Source of the DNA: Oryzias latipes
Taxonomy: Eukaryota > Chordata > Actinopteri > Beloniformes > Adrianichthyidae
Length of the DNA: 64,000 nucleotides
Assembly: GCF_002234675.1 (NCBI RefSeq)
Contig: NC_019860.2
Coordinates: forward strand, 18,034,536-18,098,535
Reading direction: 5' to 3'
In this document: positions 43,901 to 55,800 of the stretch, piece after piece
Position numbering within the stretch: the stretch's first letter is position 1
Layout: each line of letters starts with the position of its first letter
Notes under the pieces: generated by a model
Databases searched by the model: none
What the model was told of the DNA's origin: nothing
Seen by the model: only the letters and a program-made list of their open reading frames with translations
Translations under genes and position numbers: made by a program

Positions 43901-46900
43901 GGCACCACTCTGCCCTTCATTGTTTGCTTGATTGATGAAACTTTGATTTGTTTTTTTGTCACTTTGCTGACAAAAACCTCTTCCTTTACCTACACTAGGG
44001 GACTAACACACAAAAGCACTGGATTGTGCCCCCCTGTGTTTGCATTAAATGCAATAAAACCAAACTGATCAAGTAAAATAAAAGTGCCCATTAAATATTA
44101 TAAATATTAAAAGTTTAACCTTTGTTTTTTAAACTTGCAGAATATTCACATGTATTTATGTGCTTCCTCCCCAAATGCACAAACCTTCATAAAAGGGTTG
44201 ACGTGTACCATTGCTGTGTCTCCATTGTTATGTCAACAGAACATAAATACATTTATTATACATCGTGGTGACTTTGTTCAACCTGTTCATTACTGTTTTT
44301 CATTATCTTTTAAAGAAACTTCGTGAAATGACAAAGAAAGTCCTTTAAAGAACTTTTAGTGGACACTCATGACATGACAGGTACTACATTGGAGAAGTAC
44401 TGCCTGAGTTAACAGCAAAAATTAGCTTAAGTCTTGATTTGGACAAGCACATTTGGATTAAAACCAAATAAGGAATACTGCCTCTCTGGACAACTGTCTC
44501 CATGAGTCGGAAGAAGAAAAGTGCCATAAAGAAGAGTGCCAAAAAAGTTTAAAAGATTTTTTATGTAAAAATAAATGTTGAACAAATGTTTAATGTTATT
44601 TTTAAAGGTAAACTAATTTACCAAGCACAACAGTAATGCTGATCTTAGGTGAATTTTTTTTCTATTTCAGATCAACTTATATTAAATGGATTAAAGCTTC
44701 AAATTTTATATTTAAATAAACAAACATCACAGTGGGTCAAACTTTCAAACTATTTTGTTGACTCCTTCATTTTGACTTTCCAGGACCATGAATAGTCAAG
44801 AACAAACTTGCCTTCTTTTTTCATCTCCCTTGTGAAGCACAGCGGTGGCAGAATCAGTGCGTTTCTCGCGTAGATTAGGGTTGAGCGATGTCCCTTAAAT
44901 TGGCCGTTGACGATGTTTGCTGTCAACCATCGGGATGGACGATGACATCGTCGGGGGGGGGGGGGGGGTTGGGGGGTATTTTTACATTTTTCGTTCGTTC
45001 GTTCTTATATAACTGCTATTCGTTTTTTTTTGCTTTTTTCATTTTATTTCCCAACTAATGACTAATCCGCGATGATCCAGTATAAACTGAGGGAAGTGAC
45101 TTTAACAAAAAAAGTAACAAACAAAATAGAAAAGAAGTAGTCCGCTCCCGCACTTCACTAGTGAAGTGGACCGGCGGAGCGCGGACTTACAGCTTTGTGT
45201 TTGATGGGAGGGGGGGGGTACATGAGCGGTATGTGAGGGAGATTTAAGACTGCGATCCGTCCCGCAGCTCTAGGGGTACAAGCAACCGAACTCAGAACCG
45301 GGTCTAAAAGTGTGTGTCTGAGCACAGCTCGGATTGTCAGCACATACAGCGGTTTGAGCTTCAAAGCAGAAATGTCGCTCAGTCCTTAGAAAACATTCAA
45401 ACAATCACGCGGATTTGTGTTTCCAGTCGTGTCCCGACTAATAAAGGCTGATGTTATTCTTACATGTTTACGTGCAGCCAGGATGCAGCACCACCCAAAG
45501 CTAAAATTGTTAGCCCGTGTTAGCATACTGCTAATCCTGGCTTCGTTCAGAAAAAGCACTGACCACACGGATTAAAATTCAAATGATGAGCGAACAGGTG
45601 TTTCATAATAAGCGTAACATTATTAAAAGCACTTTTAGAAGATCATCTTGTATTTTACCGAGCAGACATGTCAATATATATAGCCGCTCGGCGCTGTTTA
45701 ACATTGTTTTGTATTGAATTGTTACATTCAATAAAGTTTGAAAAAAAAAGCCGCTCGGCGGAATCTATATCCTTCCGGTTTTCAAACCCTACTGCGCATG
45801 TGCGAAAGATTTATTCCGACCGAAAGTGTGACCTTAGTGAACAATTGTTATATTCTGAAAACGTTTTTCTGGGCCCATGTACACGGTTGGATTCTAATCC
45901 GACCATTGATCCAGTCAAGATATTTTGTACATGTAACCGCGGCTTATGGTGTCGACGCGCAACGTGGGGGGGGGCGTGGCATCACGATGGTGGTCTCTCC
46001 ATCGGGATGTCAGTCACCCATCACGATGGACGATGATATCGGCACAACCCTAGCGTAGATGTCAAAAGCTGAGCCACAAACTGAAGTTGAAGCAAAACTC
46101 GCCCGCAGTACAATCATTGAGCGTGATCCTGGAACAACCACGGGAAACCAAACAGTCAAACACAAAAAAATAAAACAAGCCTCTACACTTTCGAGTTCTG
46201 GTTTAAATGTCAGTTTGGGGGGGATGTGACAACAAATACAAACATATGGTTGAAAAAAACTAGAGCAACTCTGGGTTGGGAATTAGGCCAAACATTGATT
46301 TTTGTTATGCAGCATCACCGTTTTTTCTTCTTTTTAGGAAGCTATAAAGCGTGATTAGTCAGATCAAACAAATCCCTCTAAATGACAGAAAGGGGCTTCA
46401 GGCCCTTTAGAACTCTGTGGAACAAAGAGCTCTCATTTGCAGGAGGATTTTTTTTTCCTACCACTTATTTTATTTTTCTTCAGTGCTCTGCTTTCCTCCC
46501 AAGAAGCTCCAGAGGACGACCCTGAGCTGGGCATGCTCAGTCTGCAGAAGGTCAGATTAGCTGAAATGGGTGTCAGATGAATGGTTTGAAGGCTTTTTTA
46601 TGACTTCGTTTGGCTTTTTTTTTTTTTCAGGTTTGTGAAGCTAAAAAGAAAGTCCTGTTCATTGGCGTCTCCTGTGGATTATCTGTAAGACGGCCAGAGA
46701 AAGCATCAGTAAATGTAGGTGGTTCTGGTGACAATGAGACATAATGAGTTCCACCTCTGGTTCTGTAGGCTCCTTTTGTTGCAGGTCAACTGGACTTCTG
46801 TCTGCAGCATCCTGAAGTCTACACTCCTGTGCTGTTGGGCTTTAACCCCACACATCAGGCCAGGTACTGAAAAAACAAAAGCATCAGGCTGTGACTTCTG

Positions 46901-49900
46901 TTAGTTTATAAGTTAAACATGTTTGGCTGTGCAGGGATGAACCAATTCCAGGCTGCATATTCACGTTCCACAGTGTGGCTCAGAGGTTGCAGGAGCTCTC
47001 ACAAAGGAGGAAAGCTTTCCTCATTAACCCTGCCGTCGGGGTGCGTTCCTCGGCACATAATGTCCCATAATGTCCCATTCTCCCGGGGACTGCTCAGGTT
47101 GCATCTGTGTCAAGGCTCCAAACCATCACTGACTCAGCGTGTGTGTCTGCTCAGCCGGAAGCCATCAGCGGCTCCTCCAGGATGAAGGGAGGCAGCGCCA
47201 CTAAGATTGTCCTGGAGGTCGTCTTGTCTGCCGCTCACGCCGCCGCTTTCTCACACAAATCTGTCGCAAGCGAGTACGTACAACGACAGCGCTGAGAGAC
47301 AGTTTGGAGAGGCTGATGAATTTGTTGTGCTTTGGAATGAAGACATAACCTTTACCCCAAGGTCAGATTTTTGTTCAGTTCAAAAAGATCCAAAAACCCA
47401 ACAGACTGGCCTGCATCTGCACAGAGATGAGACCAAAGTGTTACACAAGTGTAGAAAAACATTCAACTTCAACTCTTACATAGTGTTAAGCATAGCAGAG
47501 AAAGTTTCTTCTTTTATATCCCTGAGGCATAGGATTAACTTCTATTTCAGTCAGACAACTCATGCAGTAAAAATATTTATTTTCCATATTTCTCTTAGTT
47601 TGGCATGAGGCTCCGTTCAGTCACATAAGACAAAGAAAACTTTTGGGTATAAAGCTACCCCTAACAGAGCTCCCAGGTGGAAGCCGGGGAGGAGGGTGGG
47701 GTGAAGACGCGGAGCTCGCAGAAGGAAGAGAAGGAATACAGCACACCTGGAACTTAATTAGGACGTTAAACAGGAGAGTTGATTAGACTGAACCGGGAAG
47801 AGTAACCAGGAAACGCACTGCTCGAGTTGCCTGCCTGAAATACTCCCAGGGTCGTTCATTTCACTGAAAACTTTTAAAGGAAAAGTGTTTTTTTGTTTTG
47901 GGTGACTTGGATCAGTTGTTCTTTAAAAGTTTTTTTGAATTGCTCTGTAGTTTTAAGCATATTTAGTTTTTGCACTGCAAAATAAAACAGGGCTTTAAAG
48001 GCCAGAAATCCAGATGAAGATACTTAAGAAAGAAAGTCTGAACAAACCTTTACAACTTCAGATGCAAAAGGCTTGACGGAACCTATTTTTTCTGCAATGG
48101 TGCACCACAGGGTGCGTCCTTGGGCCCCCCGTAGATATAATCATCTCATCTATTTTTTTTTACATGTTTTTTATTTGCACTGATGGTTTTTAATCATATG
48201 ACCTGTTTTAGATCCCATTGGTGCACTGTATATCGTCCTCTGTACATCCCAGAAATGCCCTTATATGGAAATAGAGGTGGTATTCTTCTGCGCTTACAAT
48301 TACCAGTATTGAGTTAAAACTTATTTAATATTTAAAAAAATTAATGTGCTAATGTGAAGACATTGTTGCTTCTAAAGATGCCATTAATACAGAGAAGACT
48401 TTAAGACTTTTCTCATCAGATCCATACAAAAAGATGTGATACCAAACTGTTGAAGGAGTCCAAATGTTTGAATGCCAAAGTCTAAATTCAACTCTCAACC
48501 AAAGAACACCTCAAAACCCTAAATTTTACAAAACACAAATGTTTATATTAAATTAAATGAACACAAAACACATGATTTCAGAAAGGAGGACTCAACAAAT
48601 CAAAGAAAAAAAATTGACAGATTTTGCAAAGTGACGGAACTGAATCAACAATTGAAACGTTGAGATATGAAACTTTTCAATCATTCCTCATGTCCTCACT
48701 ATTGTCCTTTATTTTATTTGAAACCAGAAGAACCTCTTGAGAGTTATTTATCATCATATAATAAAGTCAATAATATCTTAGACAACCAAACCAAAGACGC
48801 TTTACGTTTATGCGAGAGTCTCTGCAATATCCATGAAAACTCTGCTAAAATATCTAAAAAGAAAAGTAAAAACCTTAAAATTTGAATATCTAATCTTGAA
48901 AAGAAAGCTCCACACAATATGGAACTGAAATAAGATCAACTATAACTTTAAACAGGAATATTAAATGAGAATATAAAAATAATCTCATAAATCTTTGTAA
49001 ATTGAGTTGAAATCTCAGCTCCTTTTCAGCGTGAGAGTCTCAGACACATCCCTGATCTCTTAATGGACTTTGCTGACCTCTAGAGGTCTATAAAAGAATA
49101 GCAGCTGTGAGGGGATTTCTTCAATTAATTTTTTAGATTACAGAAATTGTGTTGTTGTTACAATTAGATGAAAAAAATTCTGTTATGTGTTCCCCCATAG
49201 ATGTATTCTGCAGCACATGAGGGAATATGAGCGAGCAGTGGAGGTGACCTATCAGCAGAAAGAAGGCATAGCTGCCGTGGTGGAAGCAGCTGGACGCAGG
49301 TACGAAATCCAACTTCACCCCTGTAACCTGTGTTTGCTGTAGTCAGGATGATCTTCTACCCATCAGTTTACTGAATGAGGGCAGCGTTTGTTACCTGGGC
49401 TGGGGCCCCATGGCAATTCTGGGTCTCATCGACGCCAGCGAGTGTAACCCCACATTTGGAGCAGGTGAGGTGAAAAGGCGATGGATGGGGTTCACCTTTA
49501 CACAGCAGGGCTTCATTTCATGCACGATCACTTGTTTTGTAGACTATACAGACATCAGAGGATTCATCAGGGGTGGATACAAAGACCTGAACAACAATGA
49601 AGGTCCTTTATCTTCTCTGGTACGTGACGGAAAACAATGAATGAAGCTTTGACTGCATCAGGCGAGAAAGAATTACCGCATCACAGCTAAATTATAGACA
49701 ATATTTAGTTGAATATTTTCTCAATGTATATTGAACATGATGATTACTTTGTATCAAGGGCAACCTTCAAAATAAGTTATTACTGTCTACGTATGTCTTC
49801 GTACATCATGAAAATTAGGATAATTAAGATTTGACACAATTGTGTGAAAAATCCATAGCTGAAAGCACAAACCATGATGCGTCTACTTCTGTGCTTAACA

Positions 49901-52794
49901 CTGGGAACATTTCTCTTTTTTATCTTTTCCCTTCCTCTTATCCTTATTGGCATCACAAATACATGTATATTTTGGACTCATCAAGCCACATAAACTTGAA
50001 TTTGAAAAATTGTTTCCTGCATTTTCACCCTGCCCAGGAAAAATGTCCAGAAGGTTTACTTAAAGACTAGTAAAATATGCATCTGTTTAGTTTTGTACAG
50101 GTCCATTTTTCTTGGAAAATACCAAAGATCTTTATGAATTAAAAGTAACTTTAAACTAAATATGCAGTTTCTTTAAAAACCTGTCCCTCAGGGCCCAGAG
50201 TTCTGCATAGGACACGAGGATTTCCTCCAACATGTTCTGCCCGGCCTCGCTGACAAAGACACTGTTCTGCTTATCTATTCTCAATCTGGTGAGACAACTT
50301 TCAGTGTTTGGATTTCCTCCAGATCCGATCAGCTGTGGTTCTGACAGCTTATATCTGCAGACGATCTCCATGAGGTGCTGAACTTAGGGAGAAGAGTGAG
50401 AGAAAAGACACCTAACCTCCACGCTGTTCATCACCGCACTGACTCAGACTCTGCAGAAACCCCGCAACAAGTATCTCATCCTTTTTTTTAAAAATCTTTG
50501 AGGCTATTAGCTTCTTTTTTTAGTTGGATCGTTTTTTTGTTTCCCCAAATTCCTTCATTTTATGTCAGTGCACACGTATATCAGGAAGTGGAATAGTTGT
50601 TGCTTTTTAGAGAAGTTCCAGAAATGCTGATTTTCTCCTATGCAGATTTATGAAAACATCAAGGCTCCATAAGAAAACTCTTGAGTTCTATAATTCTCAT
50701 GTGTTATTCATGACTATTGTAGTGATTGGAGGGTCCAGAATCTGGACTGGGCATGGGGGCAAAACTGAAGTATTTATTAAATAAACATTAGACATGACAA
50801 GACCAAGGGAGCAACAAAAAAGGTGACAAAGCAGATGAGCTGACAAGGAAAAGCAAACACTACTACAGGCTGAGGACAAATAACGGGAAACAACAGAAAA
50901 ACCAAACCAAACAGGACAATTCTCACCGTACCCCTCCCCAAATGGCAGAAACCAGATGACCCATCAGACTACAACAACCCCTGCACCCCAGCAGCAGTGA
51001 GAGTTCACATGGAGATCCATTATTCAGGGGCAAATTAAATAACTGTCTTCAGGAACAGACACATGAGGAAGAGTGACCCTCCTTATATACCTGACGTGGC
51101 ACGGGGACAGCTGCGATTGCAGAAAAGACTTATGTTGGGCCCAAGGTGCTATGGCCATATTATCAGGAACTGATAGCAAACATTTAACAAAGAAACTTAA
51201 ACATGACAAAAACCCATGAAGAACCAAAAAGAGGACAAAGCAGACGACCTGACAATGAAGAACTGAAGAGCAGACACTTATACACACTGTGAACCATTGA
51301 CAAATCAAGACAGCTCTGGATGATGGGCAACCTAAACCTGGTGTGACTGACGGAGGGGCAAATGGCAAACAGAACCTGAACAAAACTAATAACACAACTG
51401 AAAAATCTAAACTAAACTACTCAATCCTCACAGCTGTTGCTCTGAGTTTTTGGGCCTGAGCTAATCTAATCTGATTCTTAGCTGGTGAAATTACATATTA
51501 TTAGTATTCCTACTTGATCGTACATACATACAAAAACTTGTGGTTTTTTTTTCTTGGGTAAACATCATATCATCTAATTGTTCATTTCACAATTTTTTCA
51601 TTTTCTATCAAATTTGCGCATTTTTTGTCATGTTCCTGTTTTTTTTAACAATACCTATCAGTTTGGTGTAAACCATCACCCAAATGTAATTCACATTCAA
51701 AATATTTTGATTCCTATTGAATCTGTATCCATCTTCTATGAGTGTTTTTCAAATTTTACAGCCTGCAATACCTTTTTGACTTGCCTTGGTGTGACTGGTT
51801 ACTGACTTACAGCATCTCCTGGTTCCAGATAATATTTCAAAAGTCTCACTTTTGATCCTATGTTCTGCAGATCTCCATAAATGAGCTTTGTTCATCCACA
51901 CTTGACTTCCTGTGGTGCGGTAGCACACCTGCTACAGGGAACTTCCTACATCAGGTACAGAGCCATCATGGACACACACAGCACTTTAACTGCTAACTAA
52001 AGCGTGACCAGTACCAGCTAAGCCTCATTTACTCTCCTTGTCGGGGTCTGCCACCTTTACTTGCAGCTCATTTTCAGTCATATCATAAAACCAGTGTTTT
52101 ATACATGAACTTATTTTGCATGGACTTTTGTTTTTTCTTTTGTTTTTGACGTTTCCTGTTATTTATTCACTCTAAAATAAAATAAATCTTGTATCTTTTT
52201 GGCAGTGGGAGCTGTCCACCAAGCTAGTGCTGAATGCTGTCAGCACTGGCGCTCACATACTTAAAGGGAAAGTTTATCGAAACCACATGATCGATTTGCA
52301 GGTGACCAACTCCAAACTCTACCGCAGAGCCACACGTTTACTCCAGGTACATAAAGCCGTAGCACACATGGGACTAGAATGAACCTTCGTGCATAAAAAC
52401 AGCCTCATGTCCTCACAACAGCTTGTTTTTTTAACATCTACTCTGTTTACAGCTACAATGAACCGCTCATTTGTTTCTAGACATTGTCAGGCCGGGCTGA
52501 ATCCGAATGTGAGGAGGCCCTTCTGAAGGCCATATATGGAGCGGACAAACTGATGAAGGACATCATATCTAGTGACATCACTGCACACACACAGGTTGCC
52601 AGAAATGCCAAGAAGGTAAGGAGAAGATTTAGATAAACAGGGACAATGAATGAGATACATACCATGTGTCTTCTGTGCAGGTGGTTCCTTCGGCTCTGGT
52701 CTCTTTGCTGACTGGTTGCGCTTTAAAAGAAGTGGAGTCTTGTTTGGAGCAGAGACGAGTACTCAGGGATGCTTTGGAGGAGTTGTTACCTTAA
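37914..52794 (+). CDS. gckr: Glucokinase regulatory protein
   Basis: GCKR binds and inhibits glucokinase in the hepatocyte nucleus; fructose 6-phosphate strengthens and fructose 1-phosphate relieves inhibition. Exons 2-19 are 43128-43277, 43344-43412, 43489-43557, 43659-43732, 46484-46550, 46631-46684, 46769-46863, 46935-47040, 47155-47273, 49201-49299, 49343-49464, 49543-49619, 50192-50288, 50361-50470, 51871-51954, 52206-52346, 52481-52615 and 52681-52794, all in phase (593 codons). A proposed exon 1 at 37914-37928 adds MDEWE, giving 598 aa (human: 625). Sugar-isomerase (SIS) motifs are present: LSGCGTSGR (88-95 region) and SGSSRMKGGSATKIVLE (238-254), as in MurQ-like proteins. The lid segment follows (STKLVLNAVSTGAH and SKLYRRA, whose Lys and Arg match the phosphate-binding pair in human GCKR). 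Exon 1 is the uncertain part. Intron 1 (5.2 kb), intron 6 in exon order (43733-46483), 47274-49200 and 50471-51870 hold repeats or nothing recognised. AATAAA at 52864-52869 is the likely poly(A) signal. Confidence 0.94.
38040..39404. mobile_element. Nonautonomous hAT-type element, 1365 bp, in gckr intron 1
   Basis: The left end TAGAGGTCCAAAACCCCCGG (38040) and right end TTAGGTCCACTG (to 39404) are imperfect inverted repeats, like vertebrate 'cagtggtccccaacc' hAT ends. Perfect 8-bp duplications CTCTAAAG flank them at 38032-38039 and 39405-39412. The motif 'ggaccggtacc' follows the left end and 'aaaccagtccttgac' precedes the right end. No coding region is seen. Part of its interior (38929-39200) recurs at 42391-42735. 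Confidence 0.8.
38929..39200 (+). repeat. Dispersed repeat, copy 1
   Basis: This copy shares many blocks with 42391-42735: ATTCCTCTAA, AGCACCAGC.CCTCCCA, AAAAGTTTGGATGTT, GACGCAGACATGCTGC, GACTCTAGGTTGAC and GGGCGGCACCCA. It lies inside the hAT element at 38040-39404, so it is either part of that family or nested in it. Confidence 0.65.
39668..40030 (+). mobile_element. tRNA-like SINE
   Basis: The head has an A-box-like GGTGCAGTGGTTAGCGCTCT and a B-box-like GGTTCAAGTCC, 35 bases apart, as in RNA polymerase III promoters of tRNA-derived SINEs. The body has the fish-wide phrase TGTGGAGTTTGCATGTTCTC, then GTGCATGCGTGGGTTTT, GCTTCCTCCCAGCGTCCAAA and GGATAGGCTCCGGCAGC. It ends in ATGAATGAATGGATGAAT. 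It lies in gckr intron 1 and is not a functional tRNA gene. Confidence 0.8.
41403..42044. mobile_element. Foldback/MITE element with ~60-bp inverted repeats
   Basis: TGTGGGTACCGGATGTTCTC GGGTTGCCG at 41403 onward is matched in reverse at the right end (CGGCAACCCGAGAACATCCGG TACCCACA, to 42044). The repeats continue inward through a GGTCCTTCGGGGGTCCTTC-like block. CCTG flanks both sides (41399-41402 and 42045-42048), a possible 4-bp TSD. Length is 642 bp. No coding sequence; superfamily uncertain. It lies in gckr intron 1. Confidence 0.75.
42391..42735 (+). repeat. Dispersed repeat, copy 2
   Basis: This is a second, longer copy of the repeat at 38929-39200, with the same order of blocks and ending GGGCGGCACCCATTTTT. 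A CACA run lies near 42557. It is not flanked by recognisable hAT ends. Just upstream (42170-42365) another fish repeat-like segment (TTTTTACGCCGGATGCCTATCC...) is present, whose family I cannot name. Confidence 0.6.
44876..46052. mobile_element. Nonautonomous hAT-type element, 1177 bp, in a gckr intron
   Basis: The ends TAGGGTTGAGCGATGTC and GATATCGGCACAACCCTA are inverted repeats. They are flanked by perfect 8-bp duplications GCGTAGAT at 44868-44875 and 46053-46060. The subterminal 'CATCGGGATGGACGATGACATCG' region recurs inverted at the right end. It contains a G19 run near 44947 and a nested retroposed tail (45693-45749). ORFs inside (for example 45668-46036) cross the nested insert and are not genes. 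Confidence 0.88.
45693..45749 (+). mobile_element. 57-bp LINE-like 3' tail nested in the hAT element
   Basis: The insert begins GCTGTTTAACATTG and ends ATTCAATAAAGTTTG followed by nine A. It is flanked by perfect 10-bp direct repeats GCCGCTCGGC at 45683-45692 and 45750-45759. A poly(A) signal, an A tail and a TSD together mark target-primed retrotransposition of a strongly 5'-truncated element. The tail resembles fish L1 3' ends, but 57 bp is too short to be sure of the family. Confidence 0.8.
47274..49200 (+). other. gckr intron, nothing recognised
   Basis: A 1.9-kb intron between the exons ending VASE and beginning with Cys-Ile-Leu-Gln. The 72-codon ORF at 48667-48885 is Lys/Ser-rich without homology I recognise. 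No repeat boundary is clear. Confidence 0.5.
50471..51870 (+). other. gckr intron with a possible dispersed repeat
   Basis: In 50690-51430, two similar A-rich blocks occur near 50800 and 51200 (ACAAAGCAGATGAGCTGACAA and ACAAAGCAGACGACCTGACAA). The edges GTAGTGATTGGAGGGT and CTACTCAATCCTCACAGC are weak inverted relatives. This may be an old nonautonomous element, but no TSD is visible. Confidence 0.3.
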
Positions 52795-52869
52795 CAGGAG
52801 TCCAGTTTGATGTGTTATCTGTTGTTACAGGTGACATTACATCTGTAGATGTTGAGATGCATCAATAAA

Positions 52870-55800
52870 AAAGGACAATTTGATCCCAATCAGGGACTAG
52901 GACTCAACGTCTTTTTGAAAAGTTTGATATTCTGAAATGTTTGCATTTACATTCTCTTGTCATCATTAACTGGTTGATTTGAAATGTTCAACATAGTCAA
53001 GGTGATTAGAAGGATACTTTGGCACAAATGAAGTTCTGACTTCTTGTTGTGTTTGACCCACATTTGCTAACCATGAAGCTCCTGAGCCATTGAGGCTCTG
53101 GCAGACCCCTTTAAGTGTGTTGTGGTATACACACACATGTTCGCAGAAGTGGGGTAAGTTGGTACAGAGAGCCTGGGTGTCCAATTCCACCTGGGTCAAA
53201 GCCAGATGAAAGGCTGGTTGAGATCTTTAGGACCCTCAATGTTGGACCAGTTGAATAAAGACCTCCCAACCGGGCTCGGCAGCTTCTGTCCTGCAAGTAA
53301 TGATCAACACTCAACCGTTCAGCTGCTAAAAAATCCAAAGACTGATTGGAAAAGTAAAAAACAGAAAAGTCAACCATCAACGACAGAAGAAGAGCTTGCA
53401 GGATCAAATTCAGAATTCTGTACTTCAAATGCCCTCATTTTAGGGCAGCAACATCTTTCTGTCACATTTAGGCGGCCCGGTTAGCACTTTGAATGCTTTT
53501 TCTGGCGCCATCAGTGTGTGATTGTGTGTATGTGTGTGGATGAGGAAACGGGACTTGTGACAGTAAAGCGCCTTGGGTCTAAAATTGGGCTGTACAGAAA
53601 AGGGCTATACAAGTATCTGCCATTAGTATGTACACAATAACATCTTATGCTTGTGCTGTGCAGCTCCCATTACTGACATAACTTCCTCTATGACAGGATT
53701 TAACCTGCTTAAATCTGGCTTTAATTCCAACACCTCATCTAAATTTGCAACAGTTATGAAACTGGGACTTTTCATTGCTGATGCTCTAGAGAGAGAACGC
53801 TCTGCCATATCATGTGATGTAAGTCAACCTCAATCTCTACTTGCTCAACACAATCACAGGTATGAGATTAGCGTGACGTGTGTGTGTATCTTGAGAACGC
53901 TTGAGCAGCTTTCGAAACACCTTTAGTGCAGAGCTAAATGCATTCGGACGGGGCGGGGCAGAGTCTCAGGGAAGGTCAAGTGCACCTTGGGTCTTGATCA
54001 GAGAGGTTAAGTGTATAACTCTCAAGAGTTATCTGTGTTGAGTTAAAAAGACAGTCAAGGGTTGTAAACCTTTTGATTGGAGAAAACCAAAGCGAGAGAC
54101 GAAAAGGTGAATGAGGAATTATTAGTTTGTGTGGATCCTGTTCCAAAGGGCTAAATTGTTGATGTTCCATGTTCATGACCAAAGGACAAGTCCATCCTAA
54201 AGGGTAGGTTGAAGGTCTCAAAGTCTGGCTCATAGTGATCACCAATTGCATGTCGAGTGCTGCTATCAATGCATTACGGGCACCTTCCCATAGACTTGTT
54301 TTTAACATCCCCCTGAAGAGACAAGCCTTTGGCGTAGACCTTGGGTGTAATGGAAAACTGCAATCTCTTGGTTAAATAGGTAAAACCTTCAAGTCTTGTC
54401 CTTTAAATACACAGTGCATGTGACGCGTATTCAAAAACATGCTAAATTAGCATGCTTGAACCCTGCTTGGTCAAAGTTAAACTGTTTAAACTTTCAACGT
54501 TTGTTCATTTGCTTTGCGTTTTAAACACAGAGCCCTGAAACTGACTTAAAAACTTCTGTAGCTAAGTATGAACGTAAGAGTTTTGAACGCGTACGCTAGA
54601 GAAGTGCGTTTACATAGACTTTCATTGGAAGTGGTAGCTTAAACCCGGATTTCTGAGCCCGGTGTGAATGTAGCGTCAGATAAGTCAGAGAGTTGATGAC
54701 AAAAACGACATTTGGGGTTGTTGTCTCTTAACCAGTTTCTAGCTAAGTGGTGGAATATTAGTGGATAGATTGTACAAAATCTGATGTCAGAAGTCAGAGA
54801 TCTGTCTCCCCCTCTGGTCACCAACGGAAACCATCTCCAGAGTTCTAGCCACACTTCCTGGATGCTGCACACCTGACTCTCATTCACTCAATCAACCACA
54901 ACACTGCACTGTGCTGAGCTCAGTGTGAAGTATTGCTGACAGAGCGTCATATCTGGACCTGATCTTCTGTTTCTGGTTCTGTTTGCCAGCCGCCTGCTGC
55001 AACTCTCGCCTGGATTTTGACCAACCTGTCTCTCCTCTGATGAACTCATGCCTGTTATTGCCTGCCTGACCCTGATTTAACGTTGTGGATTTTTAGCTGG
55101 GCTAATACACCAGCTGCATTTGGACCCAGCTGTTTGCCTGTTCTTGTGACAGTTTATAACCTAACCTGTCTTAAATACGTTTATTTCCTTTCTTGTATAT
55201 GGTCTGGACTATTTTCCTTAAAGGTTACTTGACCCCCATAGAACACAGATGGCTTCCTGCTCCAACTGTTTTGCTTTCTACCATTTTTTGCACATTGTTT
55301 TCTTCTCACGATTGTATCTGTACAATCTCCATTCTGCCTAAAACGCAAAAAGAGGTTTGAGCTGTAACAAAAAGTCTTGCTAATAAAGTTCTGCTAGACT
55401 TTTCAACCATAAAACCCATTAGCGTACCAACACGTAACCTTAACATCTTGGCCATACCACCGAAATAGCTTGAAGTGAGTAGAAAGACGGTTCTTACAAA
55501 TTAAAAAAAAGAGAGTAAAGGTAAAAAAAGGAAAAGTGAAAATATTTAGCTGTTTATTTATGTATGTGTCATTACAGTTATATCCAGCAAATGACAATCA
55601 CAGCTAAACAAACCAACAGCAGTGTAGGCACATTCCCCCATTGTCTCTTTGGTCACATTTTTTGCCTCGTCCTGAATGTTCAGACCACATGCTGAACATC
55701 TGAGGAGTACCTCTGCCTTAAATCTATGTTGAAAGCTCAGCCAAACTCTCAGCTTCAGAGGAGAGAAATGAAAGAAAATTCCGTTACAGGAAACCTGATT

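Noticed and set aside
45668-46058. Two overlapping plus-strand ORFs of 122 and 106 codons
   Set aside because: They run across a nested retroposed insert and the terminal repeat of a hAT element, so they are not genes.
48667-48885. 72-codon ORF in a gckr intron
   Set aside because: Lys/Ser-rich, no homology recognised, and the frame has no splice signals linking it to gckr.
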